Source: Paraconiothyrium sp. Pb-2020
Taxonomy: Eukaryota > Ascomycota > Dothideomycetes > Pleosporales > Didymosphaeriaceae
Reading direction: 5' to 3'
NCBI GenBank assembly: GCA_022419385.1
Contig: JAJUBI010000007.1
Location: 1,707,768-1,771,767, forward strand
Length of the DNA stretch: 64,000 nucleotides
The stretch's first letter is position 1. Each line of letters begins with the position of its first letter. Shown in pieces: positions 46,963 to 59,004 of the stretch. The position numbers were made by a program, and so were the translations under genes. The notes beneath the pieces are model-generated. The model searched no databases. It had not been told where the DNA came from and worked only from the letters and a program-made list of their open reading frames with translations.

Positions 46963-47904
46963 ACGGCGGAGAGGGAACACGGATGAGCGAGGAATTTACG
47001 ATCATGACATCTTACGAGTGTATTGAGCATACCCTGGGCCCGCTGTTGGATTGTTCGCAGCTCAATAGATGGAAAAAGCATCGCAGTGCCGGTCGATGTA
47101 TGAAAAAAAAAGTAAAAATATGTTGGAACACCCTATGGCTGCGAGTACAGTACTGGAGCTTCGTGTGGCTCGAAGCTCAAAGCAGATATCACAGGACTAG
47201 ACATGTGGCATGACACCCGTGGACGACGCGCTGTCACGTGTTATTCAGATATGGATTGTAAGGTAGTCATTACAAGATAGTCTTTTCAAAGAGCGTTTGT
47301 ATAAGACTCAAGGCGTCTTTCAAGACCGTATAAACTCAAAGAAAAGGTTATCGTGTGTTTATGAGTGGCACAACGCACCCAAATTTGATGTGGCGAACAG
47401 TAACAGACTAGAGTGCATTATGCACATTTCTAGTATTTCCCATGACGGACTTTACCAGAGCAGAATGTATACAAATCACCATGATTCAACCGTCATGCTC
47501 AGCAGTTTAGCCGACAAATGATTAGTGTAGGATCGTAATATGCGCTAAGAAAGCTTCATGAGGACTACAGCACGGATTTTTGGGAAGTCACGGCCATATG
47601 TATCGCCAGCATGCCTTTACCGTGTCGCATTGTTCGATTCGAACATATATCTCTAACCATGGGTGTGTAAAGCCGGTAAATGGTATCGGCTCGCTCTGAA
47701 GGGGAAGGTGGACCTTGGTCGTCTGTTACCCCACTTCGCTATCAATGCTCTTCTCCCCTTTTTGATAACAAACGTCACGACCGGCACTTCACACAATCAC
47801 ATAAAGCATTATCCGTTACCATGATTTAACGATCTGCCGATACTGCATCACGAAACACTTCACTTCCATCGCGTTTCGTTTCGTCCTTTATTTCTTGGTA
47901 CAGT
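46963..47904. other. Intergenic, 0.9 kb, AT-richer
   Basis: No gene is recognised. The stretch lies between a housekeeping gene and the accessory right part of the window and is visibly more AT-rich than its surroundings. Confidence 0.5.
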
Positions 47905-49746
47905 ATGACAAGTTCTTGGCAGGATCGTGCTAGACAGAAGCGCGAAGCTATTCTTGCAGCAATACCGGCAGAGTGGGTTATAAAAGATCTACCTTCCATA
48001 GAAGAGCAGAGGGATGTCACCGGAGAGTACATAAGAGGCTTCTTGAGCGAGCGAGAGGTTGAAATCACAGAGACAGATGCAGAAAAGATTGTGGACAAAA
48101 CCACCACTGGTGCGTGGAAGGCAGAGGAGGTTACACGGGCATTCTGTCATCGAGCTGCTCTCGCACACCAGCTGGTACCGAACCCTCAACACAACCATGC
48201 GGAAGATCCAGGTTACTGATCCTGCATGTAGCTCCACTGTCTTCACGAGGTTTTCTTTGACGCCGCCATTGAATCTGCGCGATCCCTTGACTCATACTTC
48301 GCAGAGCAGGGAAAGCCGGTAGGCCCTTTGCACGGATTACCTGTGTCTCTGAAGGACCAATTCCATGTCAAAGGTGTGGAGACTAGCATGGGGTATGTAG
48401 GTTGGATTGGGACGTTCGAAGGCAAGGTAGGCACAGGAAAAGAGAAGATCTTCGAAAGCGAAATGGTGAGGGAGCTGAGAAACCTGGGAGCAGTATTGTA
48501 TTGCAAGACGAGTGTGCCACATACACTCATGGCTGGCGAGACTATGAACAATATTATCGGGTACACTCAGAACCCAAAAAACAGAAATCTCGCCGCTGGA
48601 GGCTCGAGTGGTGGAGAAGGTGCCTTGATCGGTATCAAAGGATGTATGTTGGTTGATGGCATCGTATGAGATGCAGCGGCTGATGATGAACAGCACCGAT
48701 TGGGTTTGGCACCGACATAGGCGGGTCCATCAGAATTCCGGCTGCGTTCAACGGTCTCTATGGCATCCGGCCAACAACTGGGAGACTTCCCTATGAAGGG
48801 ATGGCGAATTCGATGGATGGTCAGAACAGTATACTTTCGGTCGTTGGCCCGCTTGCGACCACTGTGGGATCGTTGCGACTGATGACCAAGGCAATTTTAT
48901 CACAAGAGCCTTGGCTGCACGACCCTATGGTACACGAGATCCCCTGGCGAGACTCGCATGAACAGGAAATCTTGAAATCAGTCAATTCTACGGGTTCAAG
49001 CGAAGGCGGGAAGTTGTGCTTTGGTGTCATGGCAACAGATGGCATCGTTAATCCTTCTCCGCCCATCCGCCGTGCCATCGATATGGTCGTGAAAGCACTG
49101 CGTTCACACGGACACGAAGTTGTCGAATGGACTCCGCCGTCCCACCGCGCCATTTTGGACGAAGCATTCAAGACGTGGGATTTTGACGCTGGCTCTGATC
49201 TCAAATTCTCCTTTGCGCTATCTGGGGAGCCGATGCATCCGCAAGTCGCTAGCTTCAGTGCGCTGGAAAAGCACTACTCCGCCAGCGAAATATCGGCGGT
49301 AAACGTGCGTCTACGTAACCTAAAGAAGGAATACTTGGATTACTGGAACAGCACTGCAAAGCTCAGTAAGTCCGGAAGATGTGTAGATGCTGTAATTGGT
49401 CCTGCAGCACCGTGGCCCGCAGCAAGACCACAAAAGTATTCGTATTACGGTTATAGTACTTGGGTGAATGCGCTAGACTACACGAGTGTGGTAGTCCCCG
49501 TTACCGAGGTCGACAAGGAGATTGATGTTGTGGACGTGGGGTACAAGCCCCTCGATGAAAGGGACAAGAAAAGCTATGAAAGCTGTGAGTACTTTTCGTC
49601 TATTGTGGAACAGAAACCTGAGAATGGCAGATGACCCATCCATATACGACGGAGCGCACGTTGGCGTGCAATTGGTTGGGAGGAGATTCCAGGAGGAGAA
49701 GATGCTCGCGATCGCAGAGTATGTAGGCAAACTTGTTGGCAAGTGA
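47905..49746 (+). CDS. Amidase-signature enzyme (acetamidase/FAAH-like)
   Basis: Four exons, 47905-48174, 48232-48643, 48694-49584 and 49631-49746, give 562 residues. The Ser-Ser-Lys triad is intact: Lys131 in PVSLKDQF, cis-Ser215 in AAGGSSGGEGA, and nucleophile Ser239 in GTDIGGSIR, with the 24-residue Ser-Ser spacing of the family. There is no signal peptide. Fungal members such as AmdS hydrolyse small or fatty amides to carboxylate and ammonia, allowing use of amides as nitrogen or carbon sources; some act on fungal hormones or xenobiotics. The substrate cannot be set from sequence. All three introns have in-frame stops or disrupt the family sequence, so they are required. Confidence 0.94.
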
Positions 49747-50049
49747 CAGAGTCGTGAGATGGGTTGAGTCATGTAGTACCGTTGCAGTAGACCTCTGTGT
49801 GTACATGGCAGCACATGAGGTGGCCGAGTAGGCGGTTGGATGATCCCACGCTACGCGATAATAGGCTAGTCTTATATTGGTCGAAACACCAACCTGTTCA
49901 ACACGTCACTGCAGTGTAACCTTCGTCCATTGAGCAACAACCTTCAATATCCATTGAACTTTGGGATGCACCTAGCCAGTCTGTCGCGCCATCAATTATA
50001 GGTTTGCTCTACAATTTTCGCCTTTTCAAACTAGGGTTTAGCTCCGTTT
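49747..50049. other. Intergenic, 0.3 kb
   Basis: A short tandem spacer between amidase and aldo-keto reductase. Nothing else is seen. Confidence 0.5.
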
Positions 50050-51052
50050 ATGCTCCGTAAGGGGATAATTGCAACTCCCCTTCGCCGGATGGGTTTTTCG
50101 GCCAGGACAGCTTCGGGGCTACTATCTGACGAAGGAAGTTGGGAGGTACCCTTCATATATGGCACAGCGTGGAAGAAGGAGAGGACCAAAATGCTGGTTC
50201 AGATGGCGATTTCGAAAGGGTTCCGCAAAGTGGATACCGCAGCTCAGCCGAAACATTATCAAGAACGATTGGTGGGAGAGGCTTTGAGAGAATTGTTCGA
50301 GAAGGGGAGCCTCAGGCGAGAGGAAGTCTATGTGAGTACTGATCAGTTGCCAATATTGTACAAGCTGATGAATCCAGCTGCAAACGAAGTACACAAGCCC
50401 GGCTGGGCAAGATCTGAACAACATGCCCTACGATCCGTCAGCACCTTTAGAAACGCAAATTCATGCCTCTATCGCATCATCCCTAAATAATCTGCGAGCA
50501 AAAGACGACTCCAAGGACGAGAGCTACGTTGATTGCCTACTTCTGCATTCTCCTCTACCGACGATCGAACAGACACTTCAAGCCTGGAAGATACTGGAAT
50601 CGTACGTTCCTCAGAGGATAAAAGCACTGGGAATCTCCAATACTACCCTGGAAGTCCTCCAAGCAATTCACGAGAACGCATCCATCAAGCCGGCAGTGGT
50701 GCAGAACCGCTTCTATCAGCAAACCAGATACGATGTCCCACTTCGTGCGTTCTGCAAACAGAATGGAATTACCTACCAATCGTTCTGGACATTGACAGGT
50801 AATCCGCGCCTACTTGGAAGTGGTCCAATCAAGACACTTTCTGACTCTACTGGTGTTTCCGACTCCGTGGCGCTCTATGCTCTGGTTGTGGACCAAGCCA
50901 TCGTTGTGTTGAACGGCACGACTTCTGCTGACCACATGGAAGAAGACCTCAGCGGTATACGTCGAGTTCGTGAATGGGCAAAAACGCACGAAAGAGAATG
51001 GTCACAAATTAGCCATACTTTCAAAAGCTACATTGAGCCACAAGGCTTGTGA
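50050..51052 (+). CDS. Aldo-keto reductase family protein
   Basis: Exons 50050-50331 and 50378-51052 (donor gtgagt, acceptor tccag) give 318 residues. The TIM-barrel landmarks are present: KVDTAAQPKHYQERLVGEAL (catalytic Asp and Tyr), VYLQTKYTSP with the catalytic Lys, YVDCLLLHSPLP with the His, KALGISN and PAVVQNRFY. A short basic N-terminal extension (MLRKGIIATPLRRMGFSAR) could be a mitochondrial presequence. The C-terminal cofactor region is less typical of NADPH-binding AKRs: instead of a KS.. R motif it reads AIVVLNGTTSADHMEEDL. Substrate is unknown. It lies 0.3 kb downstream of the amidase on the same strand. Confidence 0.9.
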
Positions 51053-51444
51053 ATGCTGCTCAGATACCTGATCATGTCTGTGACCTGGCGAGCGGAGGAC
51101 TTTGGGGTATTTTGTGAGGCATTACTGAACACTCTTCTGAAGCGGGCCAGACCACCCGTTTGACAACACCGACATCGTGTCACTACAACCGCTCGTAGTC
51201 ACCTGCAAAATCTGGAGATTGGCGGACTGAACTTAGACTCTGATTAGCCCCATGCAAACTGACAAGCAATGCATGCAAATGACGTCACCTGCCCAATGAA
51301 GATTGATAGATGACATTAGAAGCCCAACTTTGGATACGGAGATCAAAAGAGTCCTGAGATTGAAGAGTACAAGAGGCACTTTTTAGAGACTGCTTACAAT
51401 ACGATCGACCTGCGTCCCCCTCGACGCGATCTCGTGCTCTCACC
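51053..51444. other. Intergenic, 0.4 kb
   Basis: Nothing recognisable. Confidence 0.5.
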
Positions 51445-52575
51445 ATGCGGGCTATGCGATGCCTGTCCGGCGTCATCGCATATGCTCTATTCCCCTCCAT
51501 CGCACATGCAGGAAGAAAAGTGACTTCGGAAATTCTCTACCGATTCGATGAATCGACATGGATAAAAACCTCTTGCTGTGAGAGCCAATAGTCCCATACT
51601 GCCAGCAAGGGCTACTTCAGCGATCTTGACAGAACTCAATCTCGCGGACGGTAACCTGCGGACCATCGCGAACGAGAGCAGCTTCGGAAACGCTATCATG
51701 AGGATTTCGCAGGTAGCTCAGACTTGTTCGCCATGAACATAATGTATTGCGATCTAGAAATACTCTCTGTGAGTACTTGCGGCGGACCGTGGATTGAACC
51801 AGCCACTAGCTGACATGCCGGAAGTGCACAGCAGGAACCGGTACCACTTGGTCTGTGGATCTTCGCGAGAATGTGCCAATCATAAAGAAGATCGCAGAAG
51901 GGCCTTCGCCGACCAGTGTCTTGAACGGGATGGCGGCCTTGAATTCAGAGACAATCCTCATCGTAGATCAAGCCTTGGGTGGTGTATGGGCTATCTCCCT
52001 CACCAAGGCCCACCGAGGCTCGTCATTCAAGCTGATAGCATGATGGACCCTAACAATACAGCTAATGGCGTAAATGGCATCCGTGTGCGACCAGGCGTCC
52101 TCTCTAATTCAACAACCCCGCCCTGGGAACTTTTGCGCGCATTCCCATAGATCCTAAGTCGGGTACGAAAACGGGAGAGGCGAAGATCATTGCGTCAGGG
52201 CTAGCGCCTGATGGTTTTGAGATCGACGATCGGAGAGGCGTGGCATATCTCACGAACGGGCCCGCTGATACGCTGCTTGAAGTTGATTTGAAGACCGGAA
52301 AGTACGAGGTTATCGTGGGGGAACTTCCTGGTCCTACGGCGGTGCGATGGGCAAACGGGCATGGAGATGTTCACGGAGCTATGTACGTGGCTACCACAGG
52401 AGGATACCCGCAGTGGCTGGATGGAAATCCTACCGTTGGTGGGGCAATATACAGAGTCGTCGTTGAGGATTGCAGCGAGGGACAGGAGAAAAGATCGAAT
52501 TTTTTTCGAAAGTTGGACATAACATGTAGCGCATCTTCTGTTTTTGGACGTCGAGAAGTTTCAACCCTGGATTGA
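51445..52575 (+). pseudogene. SMP-30/gluconolactonase-like secreted protein, multiply frameshifted
   Basis: A signal-peptide start at 51445 (MRAMRCLSGVIAYALFPSIAHA) leads into EILYRFDESTW. The expected next segment LAVRANSPILPARATSAIL continues about 51572 in another frame. After a possible intron, AGTGTTWSVDLRENVPIIKK and LIVDQALGGVWAISLT (to the TGA at 52041) lie in a third frame. NNTANGVNGIRVR then appears after a shift, and TFARIPIDPKSGTKTG onward to PQWLDGNPTVGGAIYRVVVEDC after yet another. At least three frame changes cannot be introns. The intact relatives are six-bladed propellers (SMP-30, lactonase or strictosidine-synthase type), around 340 residues. This copy is inactive. It lies between the reductase and a small membrane protein. 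Confidence 0.85.
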
Positions 52576-52825
52576 CCAAGCGCATGCTTGCCGACGCCTG
52601 TGACCAGTACAAGGGGGCTTTCAACCACCAATACCCCAGCAAGCACTGAATCACGTGCATTCATTTCCGCTTGCACCGACCTGATTTACACACTTATATT
52701 GCCATATCCACCGTCGCCTATCTGTGGTACACCATCGGACCCACCCTGCGCGCAGGTCCTCCACCTGGGCACCGAGCTCCAAACGTGAAACCCACAGGTC
52801 CGTCCCATTTACACTTGGGCTCAAA

Positions 52826-53335
52826 ATGCTCGAACCATGGATCATCGAAACATTCACCAAAGTTATCAACACGGCGGAGACCATGGTCATTCTACAGGCC
52901 GGTTTCATGTTTGCCACGTTCATCTTCGCGCTCGTAGCATACAGTATGTGCATCTTGATCAATCTCATAGCGACTCCATTCATCAGAAAGAAAACGATCG
53001 GAGAGCCTGTGGCAAGGTCTCTGGGAAAGGCTCTGGGTGGTATAGTGGGTGCGTGGAGGGAGGGATGGGCGCTTGGGATCGTCAAAGGCGACGGTGACGG
53101 CAGAGGGAGCCAACATGATGGCGAGATTCAAGGGAAGAAGACAGGCGAGGTTTGTGAGCGAGACGGGCTACGTCTTGTTGCTGACCGGAGTATACCATCC
53201 GAACAAGGAGAGTTTGAGTTGGCGATGGATGTCGAGCAGGAGCGAAAGGTGGCGCTGGGCAAGCATGATGAGGGACTTGAGTTTGTGGGAGATGGAGAAC
53301 TCGTAGAGAATAAGTGGAGGACCAAGGAGCTTTGA
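52826..53335 (+). CDS. Small membrane protein, unknown function
   Basis: One exon, 169 residues from ATG 52826. I do not recognise it. A single hydrophobic segment (about 20-52, VILQAGFMFATFIFALVAYSM) follows an amphipathic start. A basic-Gly stretch (KTIGEPVARSLGKALGGIVGAWREGW) and an acidic C-terminal half follow. The frame is open 34 codons upstream of the ATG without a better start. The opposite strand also has an open frame over the same area, so coding potential is not proven. Confidence 0.5.
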   Translation: MLEPWIIETFTKVINTAETMVILQAGFMFATFIFALVAYSMCILINLIATPFIRKKTIGEPVARSLGKALGGIVGAWREGWALGIVKGDGDGRGSQHDGEIQGKKTGEVCERDGLRLVADRSIPSEQGEFELAMDVEQERKVALGKHDEGLEFVGDGELVENKWRTKEL

Positions 53336-54128
53336 ATCAGGTTCCGACAGTAAGTCAGCTGGCCATTAGCCGATCTTGGGAAAAAGTTTGCCTGCATGCT
53401 GCTTGGAGGTTGCGAATGCGATGAAGAAGCAAGTCGCGCAAGTGAGTGACTAGTGGACGGAATCGGATGAGGCTTTGTTGCGGGGGAGATTTCGGCAGAT
53501 GCCAGAACCATTCGATGATAGGGATGCTGATATGGGCGCCTTTGCGGCAAAAGCTGGTTTACTCGATGTGATTGCATACACCTGGCGACGTTGTGGTGAG
53601 GCTAGGTTTACTCGATGTAAAATGTCAATTATCGCCGACGGCGCTAGGAGCGCTTAGGCGAACGTGTGGGGTGCGGGTGATGAGGCGCTACCGACTAGCC
53701 TGCACTTCCTTCGCGGGGACGTGGTCGTCGGTGCTGCGTCCCATGGCTCTCCGCTCTGCGGGATGGCGAAGGAGGCGACGTCCCAGGACTTGGAGCGGCG
53801 ATCGGAACGCACCGCAACGTTGGGATTGAGTGCGGCTCAAGAGGCCATAATGGCCCGCCCTTATCTCGACCCTGCCCGTGGCGCTCGCCAACCCGCACTC
53901 CGGACTGATTGGCGCAAGCCGCGATCCTTCCAGCCAAGATGGCCCGCCACCCATGGCTTCACTTATCTCGACCGCCTAACTGCTTGGGGCCCAAGCTTTC
54001 CCGCTTTCTTATCTCTCCTCACGGCCTCAGGTGTATAAGCGCACGCGACGTTCCACAAGCTTGTACCTCAGCTGTTTGCTCTGTCCCTCCACCCCTACGT
54101 GCCGTCTTGCACGTCCTGTCCTCCTACC
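53336..54128. other. Promoter region of the NCS1 permease, 0.8 kb
   Basis: No supported gene. It holds three AGATAAG motifs in the same orientation, listed separately. Confidence 0.55.
53860..54014 (-). promoter_or_regulatory. Array of three GATA-factor sites (AGATAAG)
   Basis: The heptamer AGATAAG (CTTATCT on the + strand) occurs at 53860-53866, 53962-53968 and 54008-54014, i.e. 263, 161 and 115 bp upstream of the permease ATG. It matches HGATAR, the binding site of nitrogen regulators AreA/Nit2. The first two share a longer CTTATCTCGACC repeat. Clustered same-orientation sites are typical of AreA-controlled permease promoters. Confidence 0.55.
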
Positions 54129-56299
54129 ATGGCCTCCGGCGAGAAGATGGTTGACTACAACGAAAAGAGTGGCTCGCCTGCTGCATCCTCTGCCGAGCCT
54201 GTCGCAGCGGGTCACGTGGCCAAGAGAAGGGTTCTGCCAGGGTTTAGCCTCGCAGTCCGTCAGGAGGCGAGCAGCTTTGCGAGATCAAAGAATGCCTCCA
54301 ATGCCGATTTCGATCCGATTCCCCCTTCGAAGCGGACATGGAACTGGGGCGCCTACGTTGCCTACTGGATGGCAGATGCGTGGGCCGTGTCTAACTGGGA
54401 AGTTGGTGGGTGCACATGCTTTCATCCGAATCCGTCGTCTGAACACCAACTTACATGTTTTGGTAGCTTCTTCAATGATCGCTGTCGGGCTTGATTGGAA
54501 AATGGCCATCGGCGCCTGCGTACTCGGCAATACTATCATGGGTCTTGTCATTACCATCAACGGGAGAATGGGAGCCACCGTGAGCAAATCGCACTGAACA
54601 GAAAGAATGCCGCTTAACCCCTTCAGCTTCATACTCCGTTCCCTGTACTTGCACGTATGCCATTTGGCTACTATTTCGCACAATTCGTCGTCTTGTCCCG
54701 CTGCGTGCTGGCTATTGTATGGCTTGGGTAAGACACCATCATATCACTCCTTTGGGGTACTAATGCCGTACAGTGTTCAGACAGTGACTGGCGGTCAATG
54801 CATGTCCGTGTTGCTCACAGCTATATGGCCCAGCTTCGCTAGGATCCCCAACCACATTTCAGAAGGCCAGGGCATCACCACGTCTGGAATGGTCGGCTTT
54901 GTGCTCTACTTTTTACTACAGATCCCCTTCCTATGCATTCCGTATACCAAGGTAAATGCTCTTCGGTGTTTTGATTGATCTACCTGTTAACATGATATAG
55001 GTTCAATACTTCTTTGCTTTCAAGAGTGTCATCGCACCAATTGTCTTTTTAGCTGTGTTTGGGGATACGCTGCGCAGGGCCGGAGGTACTATCAGCAAAA
55101 GCACAGTCATAACAGACGGTACTCATGTTCATGGCTCAGTCCTCGCTTGGGCATTCTTTGGAAGTAAGCACTTCCTCATGCTGTCATCGTTGTTTGCATC
55201 CGCTAATTACTGTCTCGTAGATCTCAATGGAGTCCTCGGCAACTACGCAACATTGGGCCTGAACATTGCCGATTTCTCGAGATACGCCAACAAGCCTAGT
55301 GCGCAGAACGTTCAAGCTATCGTCATCCCATGTATCTTCAGTGAGTGTTGTGGACCCAGCGTTGAGTAAACCACACTGACCACTCGGTGAACAGCTATCG
55401 TCGGCCTCTTGGGCATCTTCACCGCTGCATCCGCTCAAACAGCCTACGGCGAGGTCATGTGGAACCCCATCGACATAATCCACAAATGGATGGACTCTGG
55501 ATCCCACGGTGGTCGCGCAGCAGCAGCCTTCGCCGCCATCGGCCTCATCATCGTCACCCTTGGCATCAACATCTCCGCAAACTCCATCAGCGCCGCAAAC
55601 GACCTCATGTCCTTCGCCCCCAAGTACATCAACATCCGCCGCGGCCAGCTCCTCGCCGCCGTCATCGGCTCCTGGGCGTTCGTTCCTTGGAAAATCCTCG
55701 CCTCCGCTGCAAAGTTTCTTGCCTTCCTCGGCGGCTACACCATCTTCCTGGGCCCCATGACGTCCATTTTGATAACGGATTATTATATTGTGAGAAGAGG
55801 AAAGGTCTCTGTGCCGGATATGTACTACTTTCACGGCATATACCGCTACTCTCCGAAGTTTGCGAGTAATTGGCGCGCCGTCGCTGCGTTTTTCATCGGC
55901 TGTATTCCACCGCTGCCAGGCTTTGTCAATAACATTGTTGTTGCAGGCCAGGGCAAGACCGGCGTGTCTCTCGGCGGCCAGCACCTGTGAGTACTCTCTG
56001 TTTTTTCTATCCAACTAGCCTGGTATCCCGCTTGTCGTTTGCCCGTTTATAATTCGAGCATATCTTGCTGACATGTTCCTTCGCGCAGTTTCGCCATCGG
56101 CTACATCTACTCCTTCGTCGCCGCTGGCGTCTTCTACTGGGGTTTCAACCGCTTCTTCCCGCACACAGAATCCATGCTCGACCATGCCGAGACAGGCGAG
56201 GACATCATCGCAGCGCAGGATGCCAAGAACGTGGAAGAGCGTCGCGGAAGCTGGTCAGAGCATAGGCCAAATATTGTGTCCAGGATGTTCAGCGTCTAG
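54129..56299 (+). CDS. NCS1 nucleobase/uridine/allantoin permease (Fur4/Dal4 type)
   Basis: Eight exons: 54129-54405, 54467-54579, 54627-54727, 54774-54951, 55001-55163, 55221-55340, 55395-55986 and 56089-56299; 584 residues. The NCS1 family is clear: cytoplasmic start, WNWGAYVAYWMADAWAVSNWEVASSM (TM1), LHTPFPVLAR, GGQCMSVLLTAIWPSF, LNIADFSRYANKP, SANSISAANDLMSFAPKYINIRRGQ, and ILITDYYIVRRGKVSVPDMY. About 12 helices are expected in the plasma membrane. Fungal relatives import uracil, uridine, allantoin or thiamine by proton symport; sequence alone does not choose. A Zn2Cys6 regulator is encoded convergently 300 bp downstream, and three GATA sites lie in the promoter. Confidence 0.95.
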
Positions 56300-56599
56300 A
56301 TAGAAGCTGCAAAGCCTATTTTTGTTTATACATGCAAGCAAAGGAAGTTCACACAGCACTACAAGAGCACCTTATTTGTGATTGACCACGCCCATCACCG
56401 TAAACATTTTAATTCCCTGTTCCTACTCATACACAATAATCTACGTGTGCAATACAAGCCTCAATCGAGCTTGGGGTATCAATGCCTGTCAAATTCTCCA
56501 CAACGCAACAAAAAAAGAAGCCTTGACTGCTCTTCGCTGTGCGATATCACCTGGCGTTAAGCAGAGAAGATCCAAACCAAAATTTGACCACGTGAATGC
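56300..56599. other. Intergenic between convergent permease and regulator
   Basis: The 300-bp shared 3' region. Nothing else is seen. Confidence 0.5.
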
Positions 56600-59004
56600 T
56601 CATATCCAGGGAATGCCATACTTCCCCTCCTTCCCCGCAAACACCGTGCTCCACAAATCCGTGTTCAAGCTCGACGCCGAGCCTGATCCATTCGCATGTG
56701 CATTGCCCAGATCCGCGTCCGCACTGAACCCGGATTGCTGTGTGAAATCCACCGACGTATAGGGGAACAACTCTCTCGTGTCTGCTGAAAGGACGTGATC
56801 GAAGTTAAGTTCCGTAGAGACGGCCGCCTCTTGAATCAAGTTATCGACGCCGGAAAAATCGCTCCTCATGCGGCGAGCGAGTGCGAGTCCGGAGGCCAAA
56901 TTAGCCAAAAGGTTGGTGGCCTCGCGATATGCTTCCTCGACATCCGCCCCGAGATACTGGAAATCTCGGAGAAGGATGGTCGCCAGTACTAATATCGCAC
57001 TGCTCAGGGACGACGCCATTGAAAAGCGGAAACAAGTCGGTAAGTTCACATCGCCACTGTGAGCCTTTGTTCTTGACACAATGTTATTAGCCAGGTCTTT
57101 ACAGACGGCGACAAAATCGAGGTCGCAGCGCAAGCCGAGCATGGTTTGGCGGAACAGCAAGAGACGTAGTTGGTCGAGGCTGTTTAGTACAATAGTGTTT
57201 TGTCGTAGCTGACGGGCCTCGGGCGGGTACTCGGGCGGTAGCAAAGGAATAGTAGGGAAAACGACATCGGTCCAGTGTCGGATGCGGGCATCGAGAACGA
57301 GCGCGTTGTCGTCGGCTTCGCCATCTCTCAACGTGGCGGCGGCAAAGAAGCCGTCCCAGACATCTGCTGCTAGGCGTCCCCAACATACCATGCAGTTGAG
57401 ATAGACGTTCGACGATTGCGCGATATTGGGTTCCGGCAAGGGACGATCAGGATGGATTTCCTACGGAAGTGAGACGGGATCAGGCAGGTGGTGATTACAC
57501 TTACTTTGTCGTAAAGGTACGCGGGTTGCTCAATGTCAATGTCAGATTCGCGAACACTATACGGTCGTCCGCAACTTATAGATATCCGGCGGTCGAGGAA
57601 GTATATTGTCCAGAAGATTCGTTGTCGCATGTGGATTTCAAAGGGCGTGTATGTTCGCCAGGAGGACGATGATTGCTGATGGAGCCCTGCTTGGAAGCAC
57701 ATCCTAATTGCCAATCCGATGATATTGTACGCAGCGTTTCCCTTGTCGGCATGCATCAGGTAAACAGACTGTGAAGATCAGCACCAACCCAACAGAATGA
57801 CGAGCATCATACCTCCAAAGCTAGAAATTGTATCAAGCACAGGTCAACTTGCCCGCTCAGTTTCCGTTTGCCGACAAGTTCATCTGCCGCCCGAAACCAC
57901 TGCCAGCCGGGAGAGTTGGCTAGCGATGTGCCTGCTGCATCTATATGAGGTGGCACGGTAAATATCTTTACAACAATCTGTCTGCGCGGCGGGAGACAAA
58001 GGTAGACTTACCTACTGATGTTGCGATGTCCGAACAAGCGAAGACAATGTAGTTGAGGGCCAACAGTGATACATGATGCGCTTGTAGTACGGGCGCCGAA
58101 AGCATCTTTTCACTACTGATTCGAAACTCAAGCTCATTTATACAAGGATAATAAGGTGCAATGTCATCAAAGAAGACATCAAGATAGCTCTGATACTCGG
58201 TCGGGTTGGGAAATGCAAAGGTTTTGGTGCCAACGCGGAGAGTCGCAGCAGAATCAGCGATGTTGGAAGGGCTCACTGCTGCAATGGACTGTCGAATTCT
58301 TCCCGGGCCACTCTCGAAATCGAGGTCTCCTTCAGCGATAGGTGGGAAGCTAGAAGCCTCGCCAGCTATCTGCATCAGGAAGTCTGCATGTAGGCGCTCG
58401 CTAGCTGCTGCATCGCGTTCCATACTGATACGCGGCGTCACAGTCATGCCACGTTCTAGCATCAGTGATTCCATCATGGCTTCGACACGCGCCATGCGCG
58501 CTTCTATGGACAAGCCTAGCACACTGGCATCGCTTGCTCGCCTCTCAATGTCTTCACTCCTCGGCAGAAGACTCGGCCGAGGTGTACCATTGCCATTGCC
58601 ACTATCGGTCTTGTCGGAGGGAGCTTGAACGGGCGTGGGTCTGCTCAGGTTCTGTAGAGCTTCAGCCGCCGTCTGGTCTTCCGAGTAGAAGCAACGCTTT
58701 CCGTTATCGACGCATCGCTGGCAGGGATTCTCGCCGGAGCACTGCAAGACGTATTAGCTTCCAATTCCCTCCTCGGTGCCGATAATAAGAAAAGCAGACC
58801 ACAGACCTTGAGTTTGGAGCGGCGACACGACACGCTGTAGCTTTCATTAGAATACGGAACGGTTCGGAATGCGGAGCGTCTACTTCCCAAGCTCTTTTAA
58901 AGCCGTCAGCATGCGATCGCAATCAAAGGATGGCGAACTTACCTTGACGCGTACTTTGCGCGTACTTTCTTACGCTTCGGCGACGACGGCGCCTCGTCTC
59001 CCAT
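56600..59004 (-). CDS. Zn2Cys6-type transcription factor with fungal_trans domain; first zinc cysteine replaced
   Basis: Six exons, 59004-58943, 58834-58807, 58741-58012, 57940-57813, 57768-57505 and 57460-56600, give 690 residues. The N-terminus is basic (PKRKKVRAKYA), then SVSCRRSKLK|CSGENPCQRCVDNGKRC. Only five cluster cysteines are present (24, 31, 37, 40, 47); Ser21 occupies the first position, its codon split by intron 1. A coiled segment (about 125-145) and the fungal-specific regulatory domain follow (PNPTEYQSYLDVFFDDIAPYYPCI, GNAAYNIIGLAIRMCFQAGLH, RQRIFWTIYFLDRRISISCGRPYSVRESDIDI). The gene lies between the NCS1 and Dal5-type permeases, which suggests pathway-specific control, but binding ability is uncertain because of the missing ligand. 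Confidence 0.9.

Noticed and set aside
52651..53085. Minus-strand 144-codon frame opposite the small membrane protein
   Set aside because: It is antisense to the plus-strand frame, which has the better start and a plausible anchor segment; only one can be real and neither is certain.
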